From NCBI RefSeq assembly GCF_000766145.1, contig NZ_JNFB01000046.1, forward strand, positions 58,632 to 122,631: a stretch of DNA of 64,000 bases, in the 5' to 3' direction. A program made the position numbers and the translations under genes. Positions within the stretch are counted from its first letter, which is position 1. Every line of letters begins with the position of its first letter. The DNA comes from Paenilisteria newyorkensis (GTDB taxonomy: Bacteria; Bacillota; Bacilli; Lactobacillales; Listeriaceae). A model generated the notes under the pieces. It saw nothing but the letters and a program-made list of their open reading frames with translations. It did not search any database and was not told the DNA's origin. Positions 43,378 through 51,696 of the stretch are shown in pieces.

Positions 43378-44055
43378 ATGAAGAAACCATTATCACTGTA
43401 TTTTGTGCGTCACGGTCAAACGTATTTGAATAAATATGAGAAAATGCAAGGTTGGGCAGATTCACCATTAACTCCCGAGGGAACAGAAATTGTGAAGGCG
43501 AGCGGTCGAGGCCTTGCGGACACGGAGTTTGTGGCGGCTTACTCGAGTGATTTACACCGCACGATTGCAACAGCCGAACTTATTTTAAAAGAAAATAAAC
43601 ATGGCTTTGGTTTGACGCTAGAGCCACGCAGTGAATTCCGCGAGACCTTTTTTGGATCTTTTGAAGGCGATGCCAGTGCGATGACGTGGGATCTCGTTGC
43701 TAAAAAGATGGGATTTGCGTCGAAAGCGGAACTTTACGCCAAGGCAAATGTGCGCGAGACGATGAATGGTACGAAAGTCGCGGATCCGACCCATGATGCA
43801 GAGGATTTTATGACGTTTTGGAATCGTGTCGAGCAAGGCTTCCTGCATGTCGTTAATGCGCATCGGGAAACAGGCGGAAATGTGCTTATAGTGGCGCACG
43901 GCAATACGATTCGCAACATTGTCCACGAATTAGAACCAAGCGTGAAAGCCGATTTTGTGTTAGATAATGCGAGTGTCACGGTCTTAACCTACGAAAATGG
44001 CCTATTCAAAATTGAACGTTTGAACGATACGTCTCATTTTATTGAGAATGCGTAA
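43378..44055 (+). CDS. Histidine phosphatase / phosphoglycerate-mutase family protein
   Basis: A 225-residue member of the histidine phosphatase superfamily. ATG 43378 has TTGGAGGG upstream. The phospho-acceptor is His in FVRHGQTYLNK (about 9-19), a second Arg/His set is SSDLHRTIATAE, the acid is Glu in FRETFFGSFEGD, and the closing His is in LIVAHGNTIRN. It probably dephosphorylates a small metabolite and is not the glycolytic mutase, judging by the long insertion at about 95-140. Confidence 0.87.
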   Translation: MKKPLSLYFVRHGQTYLNKYEKMQGWADSPLTPEGTEIVKASGRGLADTEFVAAYSSDLHRTIATAELILKENKHGFGLTLEPRSEFRETFFGSFEGDASAMTWDLVAKKMGFASKAELYAKANVRETMNGTKVADPTHDAEDFMTFWNRVEQGFLHVVNAHRETGGNVLIVAHGNTIRNIVHELEPSVKADFVLDNASVTVLTYENGLFKIERLNDTSHFIENA

Positions 44056-44065
44056 TACAATTCAA

Positions 44066-44112
44066 AAAGCTAGCACTTACGCTGAAAATGTAAGTGCTAG
44101 CTTTCTTTTTTT
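44066..44112. terminator. Strong bidirectional terminator
   Basis: AAAGCTAGCACTTAC / GTAAGTGCTAGCTTT, a perfect 15-bp stem with a 9-nt loop, then CTTTTTTT. It separates convergent genes. Confidence 0.92.
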
Positions 44113-44116
44113 GCGG

Positions 44117-45148
44117 TTATCCAAAACTAATATTAATAATACCAAGCGCGAGCATACCCAATAAAATTAGCGATGTGACGGTAATATGCCAGGCTTTATA
44201 CATCACGATAATCGCAATAAACTCCCGCATCAGCGCATTTGGCAAATAATACAGCGCAGTTTTGGAGCTAATGCCCTGACTTTTTAATCCAGCTTTTCGT
44301 GCATACAGGCTAGCCCGAAATAGATGGAAATTATTTGTAACAAAGATGCTGCGATGCTTCGGTTTTAAGTCATCCATCAACGTTTTCGAAAAGCGCATAT
44401 TTTGCAATGTATTGACAGACAAATCTTCCATTAAAACGTGTTCTTCCGGAATCCCTTTATCAAGAAGGTAGTTTTTCATCGCGAAAGCTTCAGATACGAG
44501 CTCGTTAGGGCCTTGGCCACCAGACACGATAATCTGTGGTGCAAATTTCTTCGCCGCCTGTTTGTAATAAAAAACCATAGCTCGATCTAACCGGCTAGCA
44601 AGCAGTGGAGGCACTCTCGTTCCATCGATTAGTCCGCTTCCCAGTACAATAATGAAATCCTGCTTTAAGCGCGGACGATTGTACTGATAAATATAAGAAG
44701 AAAGCAGGAAACTGATGAGTAGGAACGAAAAATAACCTAAAATCAAGAATAGCGCGGTAAAAAAGATACTTAGCCAAACCGAGTCGAAAATCGTGATTTG
44801 TAAAATGAGTAAGACGATGAGCGCAAGAATCATGATTCCAACGAATAACGTGAGCAAATTCGGTATTTTACGACCTTCGCGTTTCACCATGAGCCGCCCA
44901 TTATACACTAATCCAATGCCCAACCCAATAATGAGAAAAGGCGAAAGGGCCAGAATCAAGAAGAACACACCGATGACGATAAGCGCGATAAGGTTGCTAT
45001 CCGTTGACATTAAACCATAGGCCACAGCAAGGATGGTGAAAAATAACGCGAATGTGAGAAAAATCCCGTTGCTCACTCTCCGTTTGTCAATAATGAATAG
45101 AATCAAAAATAAAAGAATAAAAAATCCTGCGATATAAGCTAGTACCAT
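44117..45148 (-). CDS. YdcF/SanA-family (DUF218) membrane protein
   Basis: A 343-residue protein with about six N-terminal hydrophobic segments and one or two at the C-terminus. They enclose a DUF218 domain (about 165-310) with IVLGSGLIDGTRVPPLLASR, IIVSGGQGPNELVSEAFAM and EDLSVNTLQNMRFSK. DUF218 proteins affect envelope and cell-wall processes; the substrate is not known. AGAGGTTATAATT precedes the ATG. Transcribed alone. Confidence 0.82.
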   Translation of the reverse strand: MVLAYIAGFFILLFLILFIIDKRRVSNGIFLTFALFFTILAVAYGLMSTDSNLIALIVIGVFFLILALSPFLIIGLGIGLVYNGRLMVKREGRKIPNLLTLFVGIMILALIVLLILQITIFDSVWLSIFFTALFLILGYFSFLLISFLLSSYIYQYNRPRLKQDFIIVLGSGLIDGTRVPPLLASRLDRAMVFYYKQAAKKFAPQIIVSGGQGPNELVSEAFAMKNYLLDKGIPEEHVLMEDLSVNTLQNMRFSKTLMDDLKPKHRSIFVTNNFHLFRASLYARKAGLKSQGISSKTALYYLPNALMREFIAIIVMYKAWHITVTSLILLGMLALGIINISFG

Positions 45149-45294
45149 AATTATAACCTCTTTTCTATATCTCCAACTCTAGTATACTGGGTATGCTTTC
45201 AGAAAGGCAAGTCCATTTTTTTGTAGTTGATCAATTTAGCAATATTAACTGGGTAATTGCTCCATTTATGCCGAATTTGTGAACAAATCGCTAA

Positions 45295-45323
45295 TTGGAT
45301 TGAGTTCCTGTATTTTTTATGAT
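45295..45323 (+). promoter_or_regulatory. SigA-type promoter of the lipoprotein gene
   Basis: TTGGAT (45295-45300), 17 nt, TATGAT (45318-45323), 37 nt before the start codon. Confidence 0.65.
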
Positions 45324-45360
45324 AGATTTAGACTATAAAAGAGAGCGAGGGAATTTTTAT

Positions 45361-46494
45361 ATGAAAATGAAAAAGCTTACATTGTTAGTTTTAACCTTAG
45401 TTATGGGACTAGTCCTAGTGGCGTGTGGGAGTACACCACAGGAAAAATTCACGAAAAGTGTGGAAAAAACATCGGAACCTGCGGATCAATCGACATCCAC
45501 AATCGGATTTAAGATTGATGAATTGCCGGCTACTTTAAAAGCAGACCAAAGCGCGGCGATGTTAGAAGGTTTATCTGTCAAAATGACGGTTGCCAATGAC
45601 CAAAAAGCACAAAAATCTGCGGCGACAATTGCAGTCAAGACGGCAGGATTAGTCAATATCGATGCGACACTTGATTTATTAGTAGACTCGAAAGCCGAAA
45701 AAGTATATTTCCCATTAAGCGATTTATACGACGATAAAGGCAATTTAACCACATTACTTGACCAATTAACAAGCGGCATGTTCTCACAAATTAAGGAAGA
45801 TAATCCAGATTTAGCAACGAAATACGTGGAGCTGACAGAAGTCGCGAAAGATTTAACGGACGAAAAAGCGAAAAAAGAAGCCGCAAACACGAAAGAAGTC
45901 GAGAAAGCAACGAAAGATTTGAACAAAAAAGTTACCAAAACTGTCACGGATTATTTCAATAGCTTACCAGAGGATCGTTTCAAAGAGGGCGATGATGGCG
46001 AGTTAACCGTGGAATTAACGAAAACAGATATTACGAAATTAGCGAATCAATTAGTGAAATTAGCTGATGACAAAGATGTGAAAGCGGATTTGAAAGTCAT
46101 CGTGACATCACAAGGCGTTTCAGAGGAAGACTTTGATAAGCAATATGAATCAGCTGTGAAATCAGTCAAAGATGCCATTAAAGATTTAGAAGATGAGAAA
46201 AACGCGAAGATTACGATTGACGCGACAATCAAACCTGGCAAAGACGACTCGATTGAAAACATGACGATGAAAGTGAAGCTTACTGATACCAAAGACAAGG
46301 ACAAACCTGAAACAATGGCCTTTACTATCACGATGAAAACAACAGATTCAGCAAAACTTCCAAAATTCCCAGCAGCATCTGATGTGATTTCTACAACGGA
46401 ATTACAAAAGATTATTGAGGAAGCAACATCTAGTTACTATGAGTCGTTATATGGCGATGCTTTAACAGGTACGGATACAGACGAAGTACAATAA
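45361..46494 (+). CDS. Putative lipoprotein of unknown function
   Basis: A 377-residue protein. ATG 45361 has GAGCGAGGG upstream; an earlier ATG at 45319 overlaps the promoter. The signal peptide ends in lipobox LVACG. The mature part is strongly charged (Lys, Asp, Glu) with alternating beta strands (VKMTVANDQ, ATIAVKTAG, IDATLDLLVD) and helices, including a Lys/Glu-rich helix at about 165-200. L. monocytogenes has a lipoprotein gene at the equivalent position upstream of tsaE, as I recall (lmo2079). No enzyme motif is seen. Confidence 0.78.
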   Translation: MKMKKLTLLVLTLVMGLVLVACGSTPQEKFTKSVEKTSEPADQSTSTIGFKIDELPATLKADQSAAMLEGLSVKMTVANDQKAQKSAATIAVKTAGLVNIDATLDLLVDSKAEKVYFPLSDLYDDKGNLTTLLDQLTSGMFSQIKEDNPDLATKYVELTEVAKDLTDEKAKKEAANTKEVEKATKDLNKKVTKTVTDYFNSLPEDRFKEGDDGELTVELTKTDITKLANQLVKLADDKDVKADLKVIVTSQGVSEEDFDKQYESAVKSVKDAIKDLEDEKNAKITIDATIKPGKDDSIENMTMKVKLTDTKDKDKPETMAFTITMKTTDSAKLPKFPAASDVISTTELQKIIEEATSSYYESLYGDALTGTDTDEVQ

Positions 46495-46501
46495 ATAGCA
46501 T

Positions 46502-46543
46502 AAAAAACGAGATGTCCTAAAAACTGGGCATCTCGTTTTTTAT
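46502..46543 (+). terminator. Terminator after the lipoprotein gene
   Basis: AAAAAACGAGATG / CATCTCGTTTTTT with a 14-nt loop, 7 nt after the stop codon. Confidence 0.88.
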
Positions 46544-46635
46544 GCAAGAAAATAATGTTAAGTGCAGGTTATCAAATATTTTTCAGGGGATAGCCAAAAT
46601 TTGGACTTTGTTTAGAACATACTTAGCGAGTATTG

Positions 46636-46664
46636 CTGACCAGTCCTATTTTTTATGGTATGAT
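46636..46664 (+). promoter_or_regulatory. Promoter of the tsaE operon
   Basis: CTGACC, 17 nt, TATGAT (46659-46664), with TGG before the -10 (extended -10 type). Confidence 0.6.
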
Positions 46665-46695
46665 ATGTACAGAAAATGATAAAAAAGGTGAAGCG

Positions 46696-47154
46696 ATGAA
46701 TTATAAAATAGAAACAACAAATGAATCAATCACGCGTGAATTAGCGAAGAAAATTGGCACCAAACTGCAATCTGGCGATGTTCTTTTGCTAGAAGGGGAC
46801 CTCGGAGCGGGGAAAACCACGTTTACAAAAGGACTCGCGGAAGGTCTGGAGATACCGCAAATGGTCAAGAGCCCGACGTTTACCATTGTTCGTGAATATA
46901 CAAAAGGACGCTTGCCGCTTTACCATATGGATGTTTACCGGTTGGAAGATGCGGAAGATGATCTCGGACTGGATGAATATTTCCAAGGGAATGGTGTTTC
47001 CGTTGTGGAATGGGCCCACTTTATCGAACGGGATCTTCCGGATAAATATATACGCATCACCTTGAAGCATGTCGCAGAAAACGAGCGTACGCTTGAAATA
47101 GAGCCAGTTGGAGCACGATACGAAGCACTTTGTTCGGAGGTTTTTGGAGAATGA
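46696..47154 (+). CDS. tsaE: tRNA t6A synthesis ATPase TsaE
   Basis: A 152-residue P-loop ATPase. ATG 46696 has AAAGGTGAAG upstream. Walker A is LEGDLGAGKTTFTKG (about 33-47), followed by SPTFTIVREY and HMDVYRLED, which are diagnostic for TsaE. With TsaB and TsaD it makes N6-threonylcarbamoyl-adenosine at position 37 of ANN-decoding tRNAs. It overlaps tsaB by 4 nt. Homologue of B. subtilis ydiB. Confidence 0.95.
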   Translation: MNYKIETTNESITRELAKKIGTKLQSGDVLLLEGDLGAGKTTFTKGLAEGLEIPQMVKSPTFTIVREYTKGRLPLYHMDVYRLEDAEDDLGLDEYFQGNGVSVVEWAHFIERDLPDKYIRITLKHVAENERTLEIEPVGARYEALCSEVFGE

Positions 47155-47843
47155 TAATACTTGGGATAGATACGTCGAATGATACACTGGGCGTTAGCAT
47201 ATGGCGCGACGGCAAGGTAATAGGAGAATTCGTCACCAATTTGAAAAAAAATCACAGCGTTCGATTATTGCCGGCGATTGCGGAGTTAATGAAGGAATGC
47301 GATGTGACACCGCAAGCGTTGACGAAAATCGCGATCGCGGAAGGACCGGGTTCCTATACAGGCCTTCGAATCGGAGTGACAGTCGCAAAAACGATGGCTT
47401 GGGACTTACAAATTCCGCTCGTTGGTGTTTCAAGTCTAGTCCTGATGGCGCAAAATGGGCGCTTTTTTGATGGGCTGATTATACCAATCATGGATGCGCG
47501 TCGTGGCAATGTGTACGCGGGCATTTACAAAAAAGAAGCAGCAGGACTCGCGACACTAAAACCGGATCAGCATGTTAGTTTTGAGGATTTACTGGCGGGT
47601 CTGGACGCGAAATCGGATGTGCTTTTCATCGGGGACGGCGCAGTACATTTTCAAGAAGAAATCACAGGACAACTCGGAGCGCGTGCAACGATTGCTGAGG
47701 CAGCACTTTGCTATCCACGACCCGCTTTTCTTGGCGAATTAGCGCAACATAAAGACGGCGTTCCAGCGCATTCTTTTGTCCCAACTTACCTGAAACTCGC
47801 GGAAGCAGAAAGCAAGTGGCTCGAGGCGAACAAACATGACTGA
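47151..47843 (+). CDS. tsaB: tRNA t6A synthesis protein TsaB
   Basis: A 230-residue actin/ASKHA-fold protein. ATG 47151 follows TTTGGAGA. The N-terminus ILGIDTSNDTLGVSI and the segment AEGPGSYTGLRIGVT (about 68-82) are typical. It forms the heterodimer with TsaD and is itself catalytically inactive. It overlaps tsaE by 4 nt and rimI by 8 nt. Confidence 0.95.
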   Translation: MIILGIDTSNDTLGVSIWRDGKVIGEFVTNLKKNHSVRLLPAIAELMKECDVTPQALTKIAIAEGPGSYTGLRIGVTVAKTMAWDLQIPLVGVSSLVLMAQNGRFFDGLIIPIMDARRGNVYAGIYKKEAAGLATLKPDQHVSFEDLLAGLDAKSDVLFIGDGAVHFQEEITGQLGARATIAEAALCYPRPAFLGELAQHKDGVPAHSFVPTYLKLAEAESKWLEANKHD

Positions 47844-48282
47844 GGTTACTTTTCGCCAAGCTACCATTGCCGATGTCAAAAGCCTACTCCGCATCGAAAA
47901 CGCCGTATTCAGCTCCCCGTGGACCGAGAAAGCGTTTCGAAATGAGTTTTACACGAATCAGTATGCGCACTATATTGTCGCGGAGCAGGAGGAGGCGATT
48001 ATCGGATATGCCGGTGTCTGGATGATTTTGGATGAAGGGCATATTACCAATGTCGCAATCCATCCCAATCAACAAGGAAACGGCTACGGTCGGGCGCTAC
48101 TGGCAGAACTAATCCACATCGCCCAAGAAAATAACGTGACAAAAATAACACTTGAAGTTCGCATATCAAACACAAAAGCACAACAACTATATCAAAAATT
48201 TGGATTCAAAAATGGCGCGATTCGGAAAAAATACTATCCGGATAATCAAGAAGACGCGCTAGTTATGTGGGTGGAATTATGA
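47836..48282 (+). CDS. rimI: Ribosomal-protein S18-alanine N-acetyltransferase
   Basis: A 148-residue GNAT acetyltransferase. The acetyl-CoA loop is [15 protein letters not shown] (about 75-89), and [19 protein letters not shown] near the C-terminus is typical of RimI. It acetylates the N-terminal Ala of ribosomal protein S18, though other targets are possible. Its position between tsaB and tsaD is conserved in Firmicutes. It overlaps tsaD by 4 nt. Confidence 0.92.
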   Translation: MTEVTFRQATIADVKSLLRIENAVFSSPWTEKAFRNEFYTNQYAHYIVAEQEEAIIGYAGVWMILDEGHITNVAIHPNQQGNGYGRALLAELIHIAQENNVTKITLEVRISNTKAQQLYQKFGFKNGAIRKKYYPDNQEDALVMWVEL

Positions 48283-49304
48283 CAAAAGATATCTTAATAC
48301 TCGGCATCGAATCAAGTTGTGATGAAACCGCAGCATCCGTCGTCAAAAACGGTACAGAAATGCTGTCGAACGTCATCGCATCACAAATCGAGAGCCACAA
48401 ACGGTTTGGCGGCGTTGTTCCAGAAATCGCTTCCCGTCATCATGTCGAACAAATCACAATCGTATTAGAAGAAGCATTAACCCAGGCAGGCGTCACGATG
48501 AACGATATCGATGCCATTGCTGTTACAGAAGGACCAGGACTCGTAGGCGCACTCCTCATTGGAGTCAACGCAGCCAAAACACTGGCGTTCATTCACAATA
48601 AACCACTCATCGGCGTTCATCACATCGCAGGCCACATCTACGCAAACCGCTTCGAAACCGAAATGACATTCCCGCTCCTATCCCTCGTCGTGAGCGGCGG
48701 ACATACCGAACTCGTCGTCATGCACGAGCACGGCAAATTCGAAATCATCGGCGAAACACGAGATGACGCAGCAGGTGAAGCATACGACAAAGTAGCGCGA
48801 ACACTCGGTTTAACCTATCCAGGCGGCGTCCAAATCGACCGTTTAGCAGCAACCGGAGAAGACACATTCCATTTTCCGCGCGCAATGATGAACGAAACCG
48901 ATTACGACTTTAGTTTTAGCGGACTGAAATCTTCCTTCATCAACACCGTCCACAACCTACGTCAAAAAGAAATGCCAATCAATGAAGCCGATTTAGCCGC
49001 GAGTTTCCAAGCAAGCGTTGTCGATGTCCTCGTGGCAAAAACAATCCGCGCGGCAAAAGAATTCAACGTGACGCAACTCCTTCTAGCAGGTGGCGTTGCA
49101 GCGAATCAAGGCCTCCGAGAACGCCTCATCAAGGAAACCGCAAAAGAAATTCCGGATGTCCAGCTCATCATCCCGCCACTGTCTCTATGCGGCGACAACG
49201 CAGCGATGATTGCAGCAGCTGGAACCGTCCTATTTGAAAAAGGAATCTACGGCGATTTAACGATGAACGCAAGTCCCGGCCTACTTTTTGAAGATACGTA
49301 TTAA
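48279..49304 (+). CDS. tsaD: tRNA N6-adenosine threonylcarbamoyltransferase TsaD
   Basis: A 341-residue ASKHA-family enzyme. ATG 48279 is used; an in-frame upstream start at 48267 overlaps rimI further. The N-terminus [14 protein letters not shown], the metal-binding His pair in VHHIAGHIY (about 110-118) and [16 protein letters not shown] (about 267-282) are diagnostic. It transfers threonylcarbamoyl from TC-AMP to tRNA A37. It ends at a strong terminator. Confidence 0.96.
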   Translation: MTKDILILGIESSCDETAASVVKNGTEMLSNVIASQIESHKRFGGVVPEIASRHHVEQITIVLEEALTQAGVTMNDIDAIAVTEGPGLVGALLIGVNAAKTLAFIHNKPLIGVHHIAGHIYANRFETEMTFPLLSLVVSGGHTELVVMHEHGKFEIIGETRDDAAGEAYDKVARTLGLTYPGGVQIDRLAATGEDTFHFPRAMMNETDYDFSFSGLKSSFINTVHNLRQKEMPINEADLAASFQASVVDVLVAKTIRAAKEFNVTQLLLAGGVAANQGLRERLIKETAKEIPDVQLIIPPLSLCGDNAAMIAAAGTVLFEKGIYGDLTMNASPGLLFEDTY

Positions 49305-49310
49305 GCGAAA

Positions 49311-49357
49311 ACGAGTCTCATTCTGCCCTTTTAAAATAGGAATAGAATGAGACTCGT
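49311..49357 (+). terminator. Terminator after tsaD
   Basis: ACGAGTCTCATTCT / AGAATGAGACTCGT, a perfect 14-bp stem with a 19-nt loop, then CTTTT. Confidence 0.85.
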
Positions 49358-49373
49358 CTTTTGGTTGGAATGG

Positions 49374-49382
49374 TGGTATAAT
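49374..49382 (+). promoter_or_regulatory. Extended -10 promoter of kup
   Basis: TGGTATAAT, about 37 nt before the kup start. A good -35 is not seen. Confidence 0.55.
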
Positions 49383-49419
49383 ACGTCCATGTTGTATAGC
49401 GTTTAAGAGGAGGATACAT

Positions 49420-51390
49420 ATGGAAAGAAAAGATAAAATTAGGATTGGTCTGGCGATTGGGACGCTCGGCATTGTCTATGGAGACATCGGGACATCACCT
49501 CTATACGTTATGAAGTCGATTGTCGCGAGTAATGGCGGGCTAAATCACGTATCGGAGGACTATATTATCGGCTCCTTATCGCTCATTTTTTGGACGCTAA
49601 CGTTGCTTACGACAATCAAATACGTCATCATTGCGTTGCGAGCAGATAATCACGGCGAGGGTGGTATATTTTCACTATACGCCTTGGTCAGGAAACGCGG
49701 TAAATGGCTCGTTATTCCCGCGATGATCGGTGGGGCAGCCCTACTCGCAGACGGCGTCTTGACACCAGCCGTCACCGTAACATCCGCGATTGAAGGATTA
49801 GAAGAAATTCCAGCCTTTGACGCACTATTCACTGGAAACACCACACTTATTATCACAATTGTTATCGTTATTCTTAGCGGTATTTTCTTTATGCAACGCT
49901 ACGGAACCATGTTTATCGGGCGTATTTTCGGCCCAACGATGTTTCTCTGGTTTTCCATTTTAGGCGTGTTAGGCATTATCAATATTTTGGGCGACTTATC
50001 CATTTTCCGAGCATTTTCGCCATATTATGCCGTAGAATTACTTTTCAGCGATCAAAATAAAGCCGGCTTCCTCATCCTTGGTAGCGTATTCCTAGCCACG
50101 ACAGGAGCCGAAGCCTTATATTCCGATTTAGGACACGTCGGCCGTAAAAACATCTACATCACATGGCCATTCGTCAAAGTATGCCTACTACTCAACTATT
50201 TCGGACAGGGCGCTTGGATTATCTCACTTAAAAATGCCGATGACCCATTCGTGAATCCATTTTTCCAAAGTATGCCAGAATCGTTCATCATGTACGGCGT
50301 ATTAATCGCGACCCTGGCTGCTATCATCGCCTCACAATCCCTGATAACAGGGGCTTACACGCTCGTTTCTGAAGCCATCGCACTGAATTTATTACCGCGC
50401 CTAAGCATCCGTTATCCATCTGAGACGAAAGGACAAGTCTACATTCCAACAGTCACAACGGTTCTCTGGCTTGCCTGCGTAGGAGTCGTGCTCTATTTCC
50501 AAGACTCGACCCACATGGAAGCAGCGTACGGCCTATCCATCACCGTCACGATGCTGATGACGACGGTACTCCTTTTCCAATTCTTATTACGAAAAGGGTT
50601 CTCGAAACTCGTCACGACAGCGATTCTTATGACATTTGGCGTTCTCGAATTCGCCTTTTTCATCTCAAGCGCCGCGAAATTCATGCACGGAGGCTTTGTC
50701 GCCGTTGTCATGGCCGTTGCCATCATGGCGCTCATGTACATCTGGTTCAGCGGTTACCAACTAAAAACGAAACTAGTGAAAAACGTTTCCCTGAAAAAAT
50801 TCGTACCGATGCTTGCCAAATTAAAAGTCGATACAGCCTATCCAAAATTTGCGCATAATCTGGTTTACCTGACGAGTAGCCGTAACCCATATCGCGTCGA
50901 ACATGAAGTCATGGCTTCGATTCTCGATAAACGTCCCAAGCGCGCCGATGTCTATTGGTTCGTGAACGTTCAAGTGGTCGATGGGCCTTACGCCGCGTAT
51001 TATACGGTCGAAAGTTTTGACAGTGATTTCGTGGTTCGCGTGCAATTGAAACTAGGTTTTCGCGTCGAGCAAGATATCAACGTGTTCCTCCAACAAATCG
51101 CGAAAGACCTCATTTCCAAAGGCGCACTCGACCAGCAAAAACGGAAATATACAGCGAAGAACGGCCGAACACTCGGCGATTTCTGCTTCGTTATCGTAAA
51201 AGACGAGCTGAGCACCGAGGCCGATCTAACGAATTGGCAACGCGTCATCATGCGGAGTAAACTGTTCATAAAGCGATTCACCACCTCACCAGAAAATTGG
51301 TTTGGCCTAGAGTACAGCGACGTTCAAATAGAAAATGTCCCACTATACCTCTCCAAGAAAAAAGTCGTGAAAATTCGCGAGTGGAGTTAA
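49420..51390 (+). CDS. kup: Potassium uptake protein, Kup/KUP family
   Basis: A 656-residue transporter with about 12 transmembrane segments in the first 450 residues and a long cytoplasmic C-terminal region. The start IVYGDIGTSPLYVMKSI (about 19-35) is the family signature, followed by ADNHGEGGIFSLYAL. It imports K+ with protons. AGAGGAGGA precedes the ATG. It stands alone between tsaD and ydiF, where B. subtilis has no such gene, so it is an insertion into the conserved gene order. A repeat element follows its stop. Confidence 0.93.
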   Translation: MERKDKIRIGLAIGTLGIVYGDIGTSPLYVMKSIVASNGGLNHVSEDYIIGSLSLIFWTLTLLTTIKYVIIALRADNHGEGGIFSLYALVRKRGKWLVIPAMIGGAALLADGVLTPAVTVTSAIEGLEEIPAFDALFTGNTTLIITIVIVILSGIFFMQRYGTMFIGRIFGPTMFLWFSILGVLGIINILGDLSIFRAFSPYYAVELLFSDQNKAGFLILGSVFLATTGAEALYSDLGHVGRKNIYITWPFVKVCLLLNYFGQGAWIISLKNADDPFVNPFFQSMPESFIMYGVLIATLAAIIASQSLITGAYTLVSEAIALNLLPRLSIRYPSETKGQVYIPTVTTVLWLACVGVVLYFQDSTHMEAAYGLSITVTMLMTTVLLFQFLLRKGFSKLVTTAILMTFGVLEFAFFISSAAKFMHGGFVAVVMAVAIMALMYIWFSGYQLKTKLVKNVSLKKFVPMLAKLKVDTAYPKFAHNLVYLTSSRNPYRVEHEVMASILDKRPKRADVYWFVNVQVVDGPYAAYYTVESFDSDFVVRVQLKLGFRVEQDINVFLQQIAKDLISKGALDQQKRKYTAKNGRTLGDFCFVIVKDELSTEADLTNWQRVIMRSKLFIKRFTTSPENWFGLEYSDVQIENVPLYLSKKKVVKIREWS

Positions 51391-51660
51391 AAAACGGGGT
51401 TGGGACATAACTCCAAACAAGATAAAATCGCCTTACCCTTCATTTTTGGGTAAGATGAAAATATTGCTTTACACAAATCGAGCGAAAGCGTTTGTATTCA
51501 GGGGATTTGGTGGAAGCCGGAAGCGGAGCATACTGGTGTATGTGATGACTGAAAGCAGGGAGAGGGTAGTTTCCTCGACCATGCAAGAAGTTAAACGTAG
51601 CAAGTATTGCGTAGCAGAACCGGAAGTCCGCCAAATCCCCTGAATGCGAGCGCTTGTCGC
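51383..51660. repeat. Structured intergenic repeat with long inverted arms
   Basis: Begins with GGAGTTA / TAACTCC around GGGTTGGGACA, then a CTTACCC / GGGTAAG hairpin (51432-51454). It then has arms of about 40 nt at 51479-51520 and 51620-51658 that share ATTCAGGGGATTTGG / CCAAATCCCCTGAAT. No credible gene. It resembles a REP/MITE-type element between the convergent kup and ydiF genes. Confidence 0.65.
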
Positions 51661-51696
51661 CGATTTATTTGCCTTATGCACCAGACACGTTTTTTG

